Origin: an uncultured Bacteroidia bacterium
GTDB lineage: Bacteria; Bacteroidota; Bacteroidia; Bacteroidales; F082
Direction of reading: 5' to 3'
Assembly (NCBI GenBank): GCA_902801465.1
Contig: CADCIH010000021.1
Coordinates: 1 to 36,326, forward strand
DNA length: 36,326 nucleotides
Part shown: piece by piece, positions 17,177 to 25,706 of the stretch
Position numbering within the stretch: position 1 is the first letter of the stretch
How the letters are laid out: the number at the start of each line of letters is the position of its first letter
Notes under the pieces: model-generated
Database searches by the model: none
What the model was told of the DNA's origin: nothing
The model's input: only the letters and a program-made list of their open reading frames with translations
Translations under genes and position numbers: made by a program

Positions 17177-18562
17177 ATGAAAAAAATTGCATTTATGTTG
17201 GCAGTATTGTTCATTGGAACAATGGCCTATGCCCAGAATACTGACAATGTGGTTGATCAGTATGGCAACAGAGTGAATGTGAAGGAAGTGTATCCATCCG
17301 ATCGCGATGGTATCCTTGTCTTCGAATCAAAGGACAAAGACTACAAATTCTGGTTTGACTCCAGAGTTCAGGTTGACTTCGGTCACTATTTCGGTGCCCA
17401 GGAGTGGGCCGACCCGATTGGCTCAGGCGCCAGCATCCGCCGCGCCCGTTTTGCCGTGAAGACCCAGATCACTCCCGACTGGTACGGTGAAGTCGATATG
17501 GAACTGGCCAACGGCTCCTTTGAACTGAAAGACGCTCTCGTCCGTTACACCGGACTGGAAAACTGGCAGTTCAACGTCGGTAGCATGAAGCCTGACTTCT
17601 CCATGTCGCGTAACACCTCTTCACGTTACCTCGAGTTCATGGAACGCCCGATGGTGGTCAACGCCTTCGCTCCCAGCCGTCACCTCGGCGTCTTCGCCAA
17701 GTACACCAACAAGTACTTCTTCGGTAGCGCCAGCATCCTGTTCCAGGAAATCGAAGGACAGGAGACCCGCGACTATGTGGAAGCCAACAACAAGGACTAT
17801 GGCATGGATGAAGGCCTTTCCTACATCGGCAAGATCGTGGTGCGTCCCGTGAACGAGGCCGACTATGGTATCCATATCGGTGGTGCCGTGATGTATGACA
17901 CCCCTAAGACTTCCGACGAGACTGGCGTCTATGCCGGCACCCGTTTCAGCTGCCGTAACACCACCAACATCAGCCGTAAGAAATACATCGACACCGACGA
18001 TATCAAGAACACCAAGTATAACCTCATCGCCACCGCTGAATTGGCAGGCCACTATGACGGCCTCCGTATCGAGAGCGCCTGGATGTCGGATTGGACTTAC
18101 ATGGATCCTGAGAAGGTCGTCCTTGACAAGCCTTATCATTTCCAAGGTTGGTATGTCGAAGGCGGCTGCCTCCTCCTCGGCGGCAAGCAGAGCTACGACT
18201 CCGACGGTGCCAAGTTCAACCGCGTCCGCCCCGGTCGTCTCTGGGGTGATGTGGAACTCGCCCTCAAGTATGAGTTCCTCAACATGAACGACTACGAAGG
18301 CCGTGGCGATCTCGCCATCTATGGCGGTTCAGCCGAACTCTACGGTGCCGGCCTCAACTTCTATTTTGGTAAGAACGTCAAAATGGCCCTCAACTACCAG
18401 TATGTCAACAACGACCGTTACGCCAACGGTAAGGGCAAACTCTATGTGGGTCTCGATGCCGATGGCAATGCCACCAAGGACTTCACCAAAGTCGTCGCTC
18501 CCGATGGCGAAGCCGGTGTGAACTACCACATGCTGCTGGCCCGTTTCCAGGTCGCCTTCTAA
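17177..18562 (+). CDS. Outer-membrane porin, OprO/OprP (phosphate-selective porin) family
   Basis: The protein has 461 residues, with a signal peptide (1-20, ending AYAQ). The mature chain shows alternating beta-strand patterns and the family's N-terminal block (KFWFDSRVQVDFGHYFG, then IRRARFAVKTQITPDWYGEVDMELANG and LKDALVRYTG). It ends in a strand closing with Phe (LLARFQVAF), as expected for barrel insertion by BAM. It would form an anion-preferring channel; actual selectivity cannot be read from sequence. The next lipoprotein ATG lies 37 bp after its stop, so the two are probably co-transcribed. Confidence 0.87.
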   Translation: MKKIAFMLAVLFIGTMAYAQNTDNVVDQYGNRVNVKEVYPSDRDGILVFESKDKDYKFWFDSRVQVDFGHYFGAQEWADPIGSGASIRRARFAVKTQITPDWYGEVDMELANGSFELKDALVRYTGLENWQFNVGSMKPDFSMSRNTSSRYLEFMERPMVVNAFAPSRHLGVFAKYTNKYFFGSASILFQEIEGQETRDYVEANNKDYGMDEGLSYIGKIVVRPVNEADYGIHIGGAVMYDTPKTSDETGVYAGTRFSCRNTTNISRKKYIDTDDIKNTKYNLIATAELAGHYDGLRIESAWMSDWTYMDPEKVVLDKPYHFQGWYVEGGCLLLGGKQSYDSDGAKFNRVRPGRLWGDVELALKYEFLNMNDYEGRGDLAIYGGSAELYGAGLNFYFGKNVKMALNYQYVNNDRYANGKGKLYVGLDADGNATKDFTKVVAPDGEAGVNYHMLLARFQVAF

Positions 18563-18598
18563 ACCAGAAAAATGTATAACCTTAAAAATGAGAATAAT

Positions 18599-19924
18599 AT
18601 GAAAAAGATAATGTTTGTGGCTATGGCCCTCTTGATTGGCCTTGCTTCATGTGTCAAGGATAAGCAATATGCGGGTATCACCATCTCCAACATGAGTTAT
18701 GCTCCCACTGCTGTCACCGAATATTCCGATGTCAGAGTTTCGGCTACCATCACCTCCTTCAAGGCTGTCACTGCCCAACTGTTTTATGTTACTACCGAAG
18801 AATCCACTCCAGTGGCCATGACTGAAGCCGAAGGAGTTTATTCAGGCGTCATTCCCGCACAACCTAACGGAACGGTTGTCAAATTCTGGATTGAGGCTGA
18901 GAACGGCGAGAACACCGTAAAGTCGCAAACCATGGAATATGAAGTGGGTGCTGTTGCCATCGACTACAGCGTGCTTCGTCTCAATGAGTTGAATGGCCAC
19001 GATAAGTTCATCGAAATCTACAATGCCGGTACTGAGACCGTCAACCTGAACGGTGTCTATATCGAGAAGGACGGCTCACAAAACTGGGTGGGTACTTCCA
19101 ATGTCTTCGTCGAAGCCGGTGGATACTTGGTTCTTCTGAGCGAAGACGTCATCAATCCTGATGACCCGCAGGTGGCCGAGGACTTTATCTTCCACAGCGG
19201 TCTCTCCGCCAAGAAGAATGTGCGTATCCAACTCTTCACTCCCGCCGGTGAGACGATCGACGACTTCAACCTGACCAACATCGACCTGAACGGCGAAGCC
19301 TACGGCTCTGTCGAAGCCCCCGCTTCCTACAGCCGTAACGCCGATGGCAACTGGTACTATGGCGACGCCACCATGGGTGTAGCCAATATCGATGGTGTGA
19401 ATCCCGTCCTCGGCCTCGAAGGCGGTGTCACTCCTCCGGAACCTCCGACCCCAGAGCCCGACTATACCAACCTGGTGCTCAACGAGCTGAATGGCGACAC
19501 CAAGTTCATCGAGTTCTACAACAAGGGTGACCTCGACCTCTCCATGGAAGGCATGTACCTCACCAAGGACGGCAACGAAGAAGATATCAAGTGGACGGGC
19601 GACGCAACCCATGTGGTTCCTGCTCATGGCTATCTTGTGCTTTATAGTGTTGATACCCAAGCCGACCATCCGGAACTTGGTGATAACATGTTCTTCAACA
19701 GCGGCCTCTCAGCCAAGAAGACGGTGCGCTTCGCCCTCTACATGGCTGACGGCGCCGAGAGAGACGTGTTCACCAGAGGCAATACTGGCGAATGGGGTCA
19801 GACCATCTCCAACGTGGCTCCCCAGTCATACGCCCGTACGCCCGACGGCGGCGACTGGAAACTGGCCGACCCGACCCCGGGTGAAGCCAACCCCGCCACT
19901 GGCGAAGACATTCCTCAAGAATAA
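18599..19924 (+). CDS. Lipoprotein with two lamin-tail domains
   Basis: The protein has 441 residues from the ATG at 18599, chosen because it puts a proper lipobox (GLASC, Cys18) at the N-terminus; an in-frame ATG at 18572 would add nine residues in front. After an Ig-like region (about 25-120) two lamin-tail domains follow, separated by a Pro/Glu-rich linker (PPEPPTPEPD). Each has the pattern LNELNG...KFIEIYN...YLVL...FHSGLSAKK...R. LTD domains bind nucleic acid or act as structural beta sandwiches in bacterial surface proteins. It follows the porin and ends at a terminator. Confidence 0.85.
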   Translation: MKKIMFVAMALLIGLASCVKDKQYAGITISNMSYAPTAVTEYSDVRVSATITSFKAVTAQLFYVTTEESTPVAMTEAEGVYSGVIPAQPNGTVVKFWIEAENGENTVKSQTMEYEVGAVAIDYSVLRLNELNGHDKFIEIYNAGTETVNLNGVYIEKDGSQNWVGTSNVFVEAGGYLVLLSEDVINPDDPQVAEDFIFHSGLSAKKNVRIQLFTPAGETIDDFNLTNIDLNGEAYGSVEAPASYSRNADGNWYYGDATMGVANIDGVNPVLGLEGGVTPPEPPTPEPDYTNLVLNELNGDTKFIEFYNKGDLDLSMEGMYLTKDGNEEDIKWTGDATHVVPAHGYLVLYSVDTQADHPELGDNMFFNSGLSAKKTVRFALYMADGAERDVFTRGNTGEWGQTISNVAPQSYARTPDGGDWKLADPTPGEANPATGEDIPQE

Positions 19925-19935
19925 TTTGGTCATTG

Positions 19936-19960
19936 GGGCGGACCTGGTGTCCGCCCTTTT
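19936..19960 (+). terminator. Rho-independent terminator after LTD lipoprotein
   Basis: GGGCGGAC (19936-19943) and GTCCGCCC (19949-19956) form an 8-bp perfect stem with a 5-base loop, followed by TTTT. It ends only 14 bp before the next ATG, so that gene depends on read-through or on a promoter I cannot see. Confidence 0.85.
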
Positions 19961-19974
19961 AAAATACGATAAAA

Positions 19975-20619
19975 ATGGCAAAAGAAGAAATGAAAATCGG
20001 CGAAGTGTCGAAGCCGAGATTTGAATTCCGCTCCTTCGGACAGTGCTTCTGCGAGGCCCACAAACGCATGGCCCGCCTGTCAATGCCCGTTCCCGAAAAG
20101 GTTTGGGAGCGCCTCAGCGATGAGATCTACATCATCTCACGCAAAAACGACATCAACAATACCAAGATCCGTGATGGCAAGATGGACATCAAGACCTTCG
20201 TCCAGAGCGTCGACGGCCTCGAGCAATGGAATCCCCTCATGAAAGGCGAGTTCCCCATCAGCCGCGAAGTGCTTGAGAAGGAAGTGTTCCCCGCCTTCAT
20301 GGTGGAGATGCCTCAGCTGACCAAGGATACCTACACCTACGACGAGTTCATCGCCATGGTGAAGGCCAACCCTGACCTGGCTGCCGTGCGCGTCCACAAA
20401 CGCCGCTTCGGCTACATGGTCAACGACACCATCTGCGAGTTCGGCGAGGTGCTCATCAACGGCGCCAAAGTGGTGACCATCAACTCGGAATCCACCGAGA
20501 TTGAGGATATCAAGAAGACCATCAAGGACTGCGGCCTCGAAGGTGTCGAAAACATCAACTATTTACAGGCAATCAAGCGCGTCATCGGCATGTCCGACAA
20601 ACCGCTCGCAAACGAATAA
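19975..20619 (+). CDS. Divergent CYTH/VTC-like protein
   Basis: The protein has 214 residues and is cytoplasmic (no leader or membrane span). It starts like a triphosphate-tunnel enzyme with charged strands (KPRFEFRSFGQCF) and continues with DEIYIISRKNDINNTKIRDGKMDIK. The C-terminal half has VRVHKRRFGYMVNDTICEFGEVLINGAKVVTINSE, patterned like the Arg/Lys/Glu strands of CYTH barrels. The usual N-terminal ExExK is not obvious, so this is an inferred distant relative and catalytic activity is uncertain. It is 5 bp upstream of a canonical CYTH gene, which supports a shared substrate. Confidence 0.6.
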   Translation: MAKEEMKIGEVSKPRFEFRSFGQCFCEAHKRMARLSMPVPEKVWERLSDEIYIISRKNDINNTKIRDGKMDIKTFVQSVDGLEQWNPLMKGEFPISREVLEKEVFPAFMVEMPQLTKDTYTYDEFIAMVKANPDLAAVRVHKRRFGYMVNDTICEFGEVLINGAKVVTINSESTEIEDIKKTIKDCGLEGVENINYLQAIKRVIGMSDKPLANE

Positions 20620-20624
20620 ACATC

Positions 20625-21101
20625 ATGGCACAGGAAATCGAAAAGAAATTTTTGGTAAAGGGTGACTTCAAAGCCGAGGCCTTCAAGGCTACGCGCATCA
20701 CCCAAGGCTACCTCTCCAGCGTGCCGGAACGTACCGTTCGCGTGCGTGTGAAAGGCGATAAGGGTTTCATCACCATCAAGGGCATCGGCAACGCCTCTGG
20801 CGCCGCCCGCTTCGAATGGGAGAAGGAAATCCCCGTCGAGGAAGTGCAACAACTTCTCGAGATCTGCGAACCGGGTGTGATTGACAAGACCCGCTATCTT
20901 GTCAAGAACACCGATGGTAAACACACTTGGGAAGTCGATGAGTTCTACGGCGACAACGACGGTCTCACCGTCGCCGAAGTGGAGCTCACCGATGAGAACG
21001 AACCCTTCGACAAGCCCGCATGGCTCGGCGAAGAGGTCACCGGCGACCCCAAGTACTTCAACTCCATGTTGATGAAGAATCCATATAAAAATTGGAAATA
21101 A
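20625..21101 (+). CDS. CYTH domain protein (triphosphate tunnel metalloenzyme)
   Basis: The protein has 158 residues, the size of a single-domain inorganic triphosphatase. The signature EIEKKF (residues 4-9) is the ExExK metal/phosphate motif. Further tunnel residues appear in TVRVRVKGDKGFITIKG, RFEWEKEIP, DKTRYLVK, WEVDEFYGDNDGLTVAEVEL and PKYFNSMLM. Members hydrolyse tripolyphosphate or other triphosphates, and a few make thiamine-triphosphate or cAMP. It lies between a CYTH-like gene and an anion transporter and ends at a strong hairpin. Confidence 0.93.
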   Translation: MAQEIEKKFLVKGDFKAEAFKATRITQGYLSSVPERTVRVRVKGDKGFITIKGIGNASGAARFEWEKEIPVEEVQQLLEICEPGVIDKTRYLVKNTDGKHTWEVDEFYGDNDGLTVAEVELTDENEPFDKPAWLGEEVTGDPKYFNSMLMKNPYKNWK

Positions 21102-21108
21102 ACAATGA

Positions 21109-21137
21109 GTTGGGACGCTGAAAACCAGCGTCCCAAC
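21109..21137 (+). terminator. Strong hairpin after CYTH gene
   Basis: GTTGGGACGCTG (21109-21120) pairs perfectly with CAGCGTCCCAAC (21126-21137): a 12-bp stem with a 5-base loop, starting 7 bp after the stop. Only a weak T-run follows, so it may act as a terminator or as an RNA-stabilising stem. Confidence 0.7.
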
Positions 21138-21172
21138 TTCTCTTAATTCTAAATTTTTAATTCTTAATTCCT

Positions 21173-22759
21173 ATGAGCACATTCGACCCGCTAGATATGA
21201 ACAATTATAAGGTGGAAAAGCTGCCTAAGATGCAGAAATCCTCCTTCGAGAAGTGGATGGCCCGTCTCGGCGGTCCCATCGCCATCATCGCCTTCGTGCT
21301 GCTGTATTGGTTCGTCCCCATCGGGTTTATCGACAACCTGAACCCCGAACTGCTGACCGCCAAAGCCCTGAAACGCAGCCAAGAGATAGGCATGGACGCC
21401 TTCATCCGCTCCAACTACGCCATGTTCGCCATCTTCATCGCGGGCCTCATCCTGTGGATGACGGAGGCCATCCCCAACTACCTGACCTCCCTGCTCATCA
21501 TCCTCGGGACGGTGATCTGCAACGTCACCTCCCAGAAAGACGCGTTGGCGCAACTTGGTCATCCGGTCATGTGGCTCAACATCCTATCCTTTGTCCTGGC
21601 CAGCATGCTGGTCAAGACCCAGTTCGCCAAACGATTGGCACTGGCCTTTGTGATCAAGTTCGGCAAGAGCGCAAAAGGAGTGCTCTGGAGTTTCCTTATT
21701 ATTAATATCGTGCTCTCGGCCTTCATCTCCGCCACCACGGTCAAGGCCACCATCATGCTACCCATCTTCATGACCGTCTGTGCCATCTACGGTGCCACGG
21801 GCGACCATCGCAACAACTTCGGACGAAACCTCGTCATCCAGAACCTTTTCCAGGTGAATGTCGGTGCCAATGCGTTCTATACCGGCAGCGGCGCTCACCT
21901 GTTGGCGATCTCGCTCATCGCCGGCTTCGTGGGCAGTTGCGACTTCGGCTATGCCGACTGGCTCATCGCCGTCGGCCCGATGAGCTTGATCACCTTGGTC
22001 GTAGGTTTGCTGGTGGGCATGTACATCTTCTTCCCCATGAAGAAAGAGGAACAGAAACCCCAGATCGACGGTGGCTTGGAACGACTGAAGAAAGAACTCG
22101 AGGCCATGGGCAAGATGAAAGCCGAAGAATACAAGGCCGTCGCCATCTTCGTGCTCGTGCTCTTCCTGTGGGTCACCAAAGGCACCTTCCATAACATCGA
22201 CGAGACCATCGTGGCCTTGCTCGGCGCCATCCTCGCCCTGCTGCCTGGCATCGGCGTGGTAAAATGGAACGACGTGGACATCCCCTGGCACCTGATGCTC
22301 TTCTCGGCTGGCGCCTATACCCTCGGCTCGGGCCTCAACGCCACCGACCTGCCTAACACCATGGTCAACGCGGGCTTCGACAGCCTAGGCATCACCGCCA
22401 ACACCCCCTTCTGGGTGCTCTACGTCATCCTCACCTTCCTGATGATGTACTCTGGACTGGTGTTTCAGTCCAAGACCATCCGTACCATGGTGTTCGTCCC
22501 CATCGCCCTTGGCGTCGAGGCGCGCTTCGGCTTCCCCGTGATGAGCCTCTCACTTCCAGTGGCGATGCTAATTGAACATTGTTATGTACTTCCGTTCAAT
22601 AGTAAGCCGGCCGCGTTGTTGTATAACACCAATATGTACAGCCAAACAGATGCCTTCAAGTTCGGCATCACCATGATGACCTTCGCTTGGTTCCTGATCC
22701 TGTTGTGGGGCCAGACAGTGCTGAAATGGCTTGGCATCACTCCTGGACTGTTCATTTAA
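21173..22759 (+). CDS. DASS (SLC13) family sodium/anion symporter
   Basis: The protein has 528 residues with about 11-13 hydrophobic segments. A cytoplasmic N-terminus of about 35 residues is followed by the first span (GPIAIIAFVLLYWFV). Family features include WMTEAIPNYLTSLLIILG, a loop-rich core with SAFISATTVKATIMLPI in the first half, and FQSKTIRTMVFVPIALGVEA with PFNSKPAALLYNTN in the second half. The long cytoplasmic loop between halves is KKEEQKPQIDGGLERLKKELEAMGK. Relatives carry dicarboxylate, sulfate or phosphate; the substrate is not fixed here. The CYTH neighbours and the porin further upstream favour an inorganic anion, by inference. Confidence 0.9.
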   Translation: MSTFDPLDMNNYKVEKLPKMQKSSFEKWMARLGGPIAIIAFVLLYWFVPIGFIDNLNPELLTAKALKRSQEIGMDAFIRSNYAMFAIFIAGLILWMTEAIPNYLTSLLIILGTVICNVTSQKDALAQLGHPVMWLNILSFVLASMLVKTQFAKRLALAFVIKFGKSAKGVLWSFLIINIVLSAFISATTVKATIMLPIFMTVCAIYGATGDHRNNFGRNLVIQNLFQVNVGANAFYTGSGAHLLAISLIAGFVGSCDFGYADWLIAVGPMSLITLVVGLLVGMYIFFPMKKEEQKPQIDGGLERLKKELEAMGKMKAEEYKAVAIFVLVLFLWVTKGTFHNIDETIVALLGAILALLPGIGVVKWNDVDIPWHLMLFSAGAYTLGSGLNATDLPNTMVNAGFDSLGITANTPFWVLYVILTFLMMYSGLVFQSKTIRTMVFVPIALGVEARFGFPVMSLSLPVAMLIEHCYVLPFNSKPAALLYNTNMYSQTDAFKFGITMMTFAWFLILLWGQTVLKWLGITPGLFI

Positions 22760-22770
22760 TTTGATTTGAG

Positions 22771-24219
22771 ATGATTGATATTCAGACCAAGATACACGAT
22801 AAGTTCTCCGTGGAGTTCAAGATTGGATTCAGCGGGAGGGAAGGCGTCAAAGTGGACCACTTTGATGTGAACTCTTGGATTTTTATCCCTAATGGACTGG
22901 ATATCAACAAACAAACATACTCAAAAGAGCGTTTCTATGCCGACATGAAGTCGAATGTGCGCCTGCTTACCCCAGCCTTCACGCTCAAGCAGATGTTGGA
23001 AGGGGAGGGGGCTCCCATTATTCATGTGAAGAAGGCTTTGCAATCGGTGACTGAAGAGACGACGCCGGAGCATTTGAACGAGTTTGAGTTCCAATTGAAA
23101 CTGTTCGCCTCTATCTTCAAGAGCTCCATCCGCAACGAGTCGGCCAAGATCATGGCACATCCCAACGATCCTGAAATCAGACAGAAGTGTCTTGATTATG
23201 TCGATGACGTGTGTCGCGTGCTTCAGACTTTTCGTAGCGTTCGCGACAGCATCCCATCTGGTCGCGAGGAGTTGGTCACCAAAATGAATTTCGCCGATGA
23301 GTTCATCAGCCACCAGGCCGACATCCGGACGATGAAAGTGCTCAAAGCAGTCAATCATCCCGACCAGCAGGCCATGAGGGATTCTTTCAAGGTGTTGGCC
23401 GACATGATCGTCACGGAAAAGGCCTACAAGACCTCGCAAGGATACAGCCATGCCGTCATCGGTGACAAGGACAACAACAGGCGCTTGCTTTACCGGCATA
23501 GCCTCCTGAAGAAATATATCGAGAGCGCCCTGTTCCTAAAAGTAAACACCACCCAAGACGGCCAGGCGGTCAAGCAGATCTCTTTCAGCTTGGCCGCGGG
23601 TCTCGCCATGATGGTCTATCTTCTCGTCACCATGCCTTTCCAGAAGTATCTGGGCAACTATCCGAGCCTGATCTTCTTCATCCTCGTCCTTTTTTACATC
23701 CTGAAGGACCGAATCAAGGAGTTGACCCGTTGGCTTTTCGCTTATCAGCTGAAGGACAAATACTACGACAACAAGACCGTGATGAGCATCAAGAGCAAGT
23801 CGATAGGCTGGCTCAAGGAAGGCATGGACTTCATCACCGACGACAAGGTTCCGGACGAAGTGCTGAAGCTGAGAAACCGTAACAAACTGGAGGCGGAGAA
23901 CAAATTGCTGGAAGAGAAAATCATTCTTTACCGAAAAAGAGTCGAGATCGACAATGTCGTGCTGCGTAACCAGTTCGACTATGAGTTCAAGGGGATCAAC
24001 GACATCATCCGGTATCATATCAACTATTTGACCAAAAAGATGGACAACCCCGAGTCGGAGATCACCTGTCTTGATGAGAACATGCAGCTGCGCTCCGTTA
24101 CGGCGGAACGTGTGTATACCCTGCATTTCGTATTGCAGTTCAAATGGGAAGACCAAGTGGAGTACAAGGCATTCCACGTGGTCGTCAACAGAAATGGAAT
24201 TCTAAACATTAAGTCATGA
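22771..24219 (+). CDS. Membrane protein with coiled coil, unknown
   Basis: The protein has 482 residues. The N-terminal 260 residues are soluble, beginning with a beta segment (KFSVEFKIGFSGREGVKVDHFDV) and then helical. Two adjacent membrane helices follow (about 271-289 and 297-311), then a helical region with a predicted coiled coil (LRNRNKLEAENKLLEEKIILYRKRV, about 366-392). A C-terminal beta domain ends FHVVVNRNGILNIKS. No enzyme motif is seen and I recognise no family. It starts 11 bp after the DASS transporter and overlaps the YitT gene by 4 bases (ATGA), so the three form an operon. Both large domains should face the cytoplasm. Confidence 0.82.
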   Translation: MIDIQTKIHDKFSVEFKIGFSGREGVKVDHFDVNSWIFIPNGLDINKQTYSKERFYADMKSNVRLLTPAFTLKQMLEGEGAPIIHVKKALQSVTEETTPEHLNEFEFQLKLFASIFKSSIRNESAKIMAHPNDPEIRQKCLDYVDDVCRVLQTFRSVRDSIPSGREELVTKMNFADEFISHQADIRTMKVLKAVNHPDQQAMRDSFKVLADMIVTEKAYKTSQGYSHAVIGDKDNNRRLLYRHSLLKKYIESALFLKVNTTQDGQAVKQISFSLAAGLAMMVYLLVTMPFQKYLGNYPSLIFFILVLFYILKDRIKELTRWLFAYQLKDKYYDNKTVMSIKSKSIGWLKEGMDFITDDKVPDEVLKLRNRNKLEAENKLLEEKIILYRKRVEIDNVVLRNQFDYEFKGINDIIRYHINYLTKKMDNPESEITCLDENMQLRSVTAERVYTLHFVLQFKWEDQVEYKAFHVVVNRNGILNIKS

Positions 24220-25112
24220 AAAAGGATAAAAAAACAGTCTTGGCCGAATTGAGGCGTTATGTCATCATCACCTTTGCACTGCTGTTGATGGCTTTCGGAT
24301 GGACGGGGTTCCTTATCCCTAACCATGTGTTGGGTGGAGGCGTGAGCGGTATCGCCACCTTGATCTTTTATGCCACGGGAATCTCAACGGGTATCTCCGT
24401 GTTCGTCATCAACGGCATCTTGGTGCTGATCTCCCTTAAGGTGCTCGGCCCGTCGTTCGGCATCAAGACGGTGTACTCCATCATCATGGCCTCTATCTTC
24501 TTCTCCCTCCTTCAACATTACATCACCGATCCGATCTTGGCGGGTGAGATGGCTCCGCTGGTTGACGACAAGTTTCTCTCGGCCTTGATAGGCGGTGCTT
24601 TGGCAGGAACGGCTATCGGCATTGCCTTTACCCAGGGAGGCAGTACGGGAGGCACCGACATTGTGGCCATGATGGTGTGCAAATATCGCAACATCTCACA
24701 GGGAAAGGTGATCTTGTTCCTGGATATCATCATCATCTCTTGCTCCTATTTTGTACTTGAGTCCGACAAGATACAGGCCATCATTTATGGTTTTGTGGTG
24801 ATGGGCATCTGCAGCTATTGCATCGACTTGGTGCTGACAGGTAACAAGCAGTCGGTGCAGGCTTTCATCTTCACAAAGGAACCCGAGAAGGTGGCCGACC
24901 GTATCACCAATGAGATGCATCGAGGCGTCACCGTGGTCAAGGGAACGGGCTGGTTCACCAAGCGTGAGGGCGACATCCTGATGGTGGTCACCCACAAACG
25001 TGAGTCGCAACAGATCCTCCGCATCGTGAAGGAAGAAGACCCCAAGGCATTCATGACCATGAACCTGGTGATGGGAGCGTATGGAAAGGGATTTGAGGAA
25101 ATTAGGAATTAA
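24216..25112 (+). CDS. YitT family membrane protein
   Basis: The protein has 298 residues with about five to six membrane helices in the first 200 residues (DUF161 region). It contains GFLIPNHVLGGGVSGIATLIFY and a second, similar Gly-rich GGSTGGTDIVAMMVCKY, as in this duplicated family. The C-terminal 80 residues are a DUF2179 domain (VADRITNEMHRGVTVVKGTGWF...REGDILMVVTHKRESQQI). The biochemical role of the family is not established; transport or membrane signalling has been suggested. Its ATG overlaps the stop of the upstream membrane-protein gene. Confidence 0.93.
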   Translation: MKKDKKTVLAELRRYVIITFALLLMAFGWTGFLIPNHVLGGGVSGIATLIFYATGISTGISVFVINGILVLISLKVLGPSFGIKTVYSIIMASIFFSLLQHYITDPILAGEMAPLVDDKFLSALIGGALAGTAIGIAFTQGGSTGGTDIVAMMVCKYRNISQGKVILFLDIIIISCSYFVLESDKIQAIIYGFVVMGICSYCIDLVLTGNKQSVQAFIFTKEPEKVADRITNEMHRGVTVVKGTGWFTKREGDILMVVTHKRESQQILRIVKEEDPKAFMTMNLVMGAYGKGFEEIRN

Positions 25113-25124
25113 GAATGCGGAATG
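25093..25124 (+). repeat. AATTAGGAATTAAGAATGCGGAATG micro-repeat
   Basis: The gap before the cyclo-ligase gene is built from overlapping GGAATTA / GAATGCG words. The same words make up the ksgA start region (4246-4278, opposite strand), and related AATTCTTAATTCC words precede the DASS gene (21142-21172). Confidence 0.6.
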
Positions 25125-25664
25125 GAAAAAAAAGAACTAAGGGCCTTGATCAAGGCATTGAAAAAACAACACACCAAGGAGCAGCTCCTGGAGCAATCCG
25201 AGCAAATCCTTGCCAAACTGGAACAACATCCCGACTTTGTCGAGGCGGAGCGTGTCATGCTCTACAGTGCTTTGCCTGATGAGGTGCAGACCCAGTCATT
25301 TTTGGAAAAATGGCATCTGCGCAAGACCATCATCCTGCCCACTGTGGTCGGCGACGACATCATCCCTGTGGAATATGGCGCTGACACAGGCTTTGCCGTG
25401 GGCGACTTCAATATTTTGGAACCTCAGAACGAGCCATACACGGGCGGTTTTGATCTGATTGTCGTTCCAGGTGTGGCCTTCGACCGTAAAGGCAACCGTC
25501 TCGGCAGGGGCAAGGGTTATTACGACCGGTTCCTTTGCCATCATCTGGATGTGAAACGGATTGGCATCTGTTTCGATTTCCAACTGGTGGAGGAAGTGCC
25601 AACGGAGCCTTTGGATATCAAAATGGATGAGGTAATCAGCCTTTTTGATGCCCCCAGGTGTTAG
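25122..25664 (+). CDS. 5-formyltetrahydrofolate cyclo-ligase
   Basis: It converts 5-formyl-THF to 5,10-methenyl-THF using ATP, salvaging the stored folate form. The protein has 180 residues, normal size. The substrate/ATP signature LGRGKGYYDRFL (127-138) is clear, preceded by LIVVPGVAFDRKGNR. The N-terminus is helical and basic (ELRALIKALKKQHTKE). It starts 9 bp after the YitT stop, inside a GAATTAAGAATGCGGAATG micro-repeat. It probably rides on the same transcript and has no obvious functional link to its neighbours. Confidence 0.96.
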   Translation: MEKKELRALIKALKKQHTKEQLLEQSEQILAKLEQHPDFVEAERVMLYSALPDEVQTQSFLEKWHLRKTIILPTVVGDDIIPVEYGADTGFAVGDFNILEPQNEPYTGGFDLIVVPGVAFDRKGNRLGRGKGYYDRFLCHHLDVKRIGICFDFQLVEEVPTEPLDIKMDEVISLFDAPRC

Positions 25665-25706
25665 GGCGCCTGCTGAAATAGTAAAAGATAGACGATTGTT
25701 GTAGGG

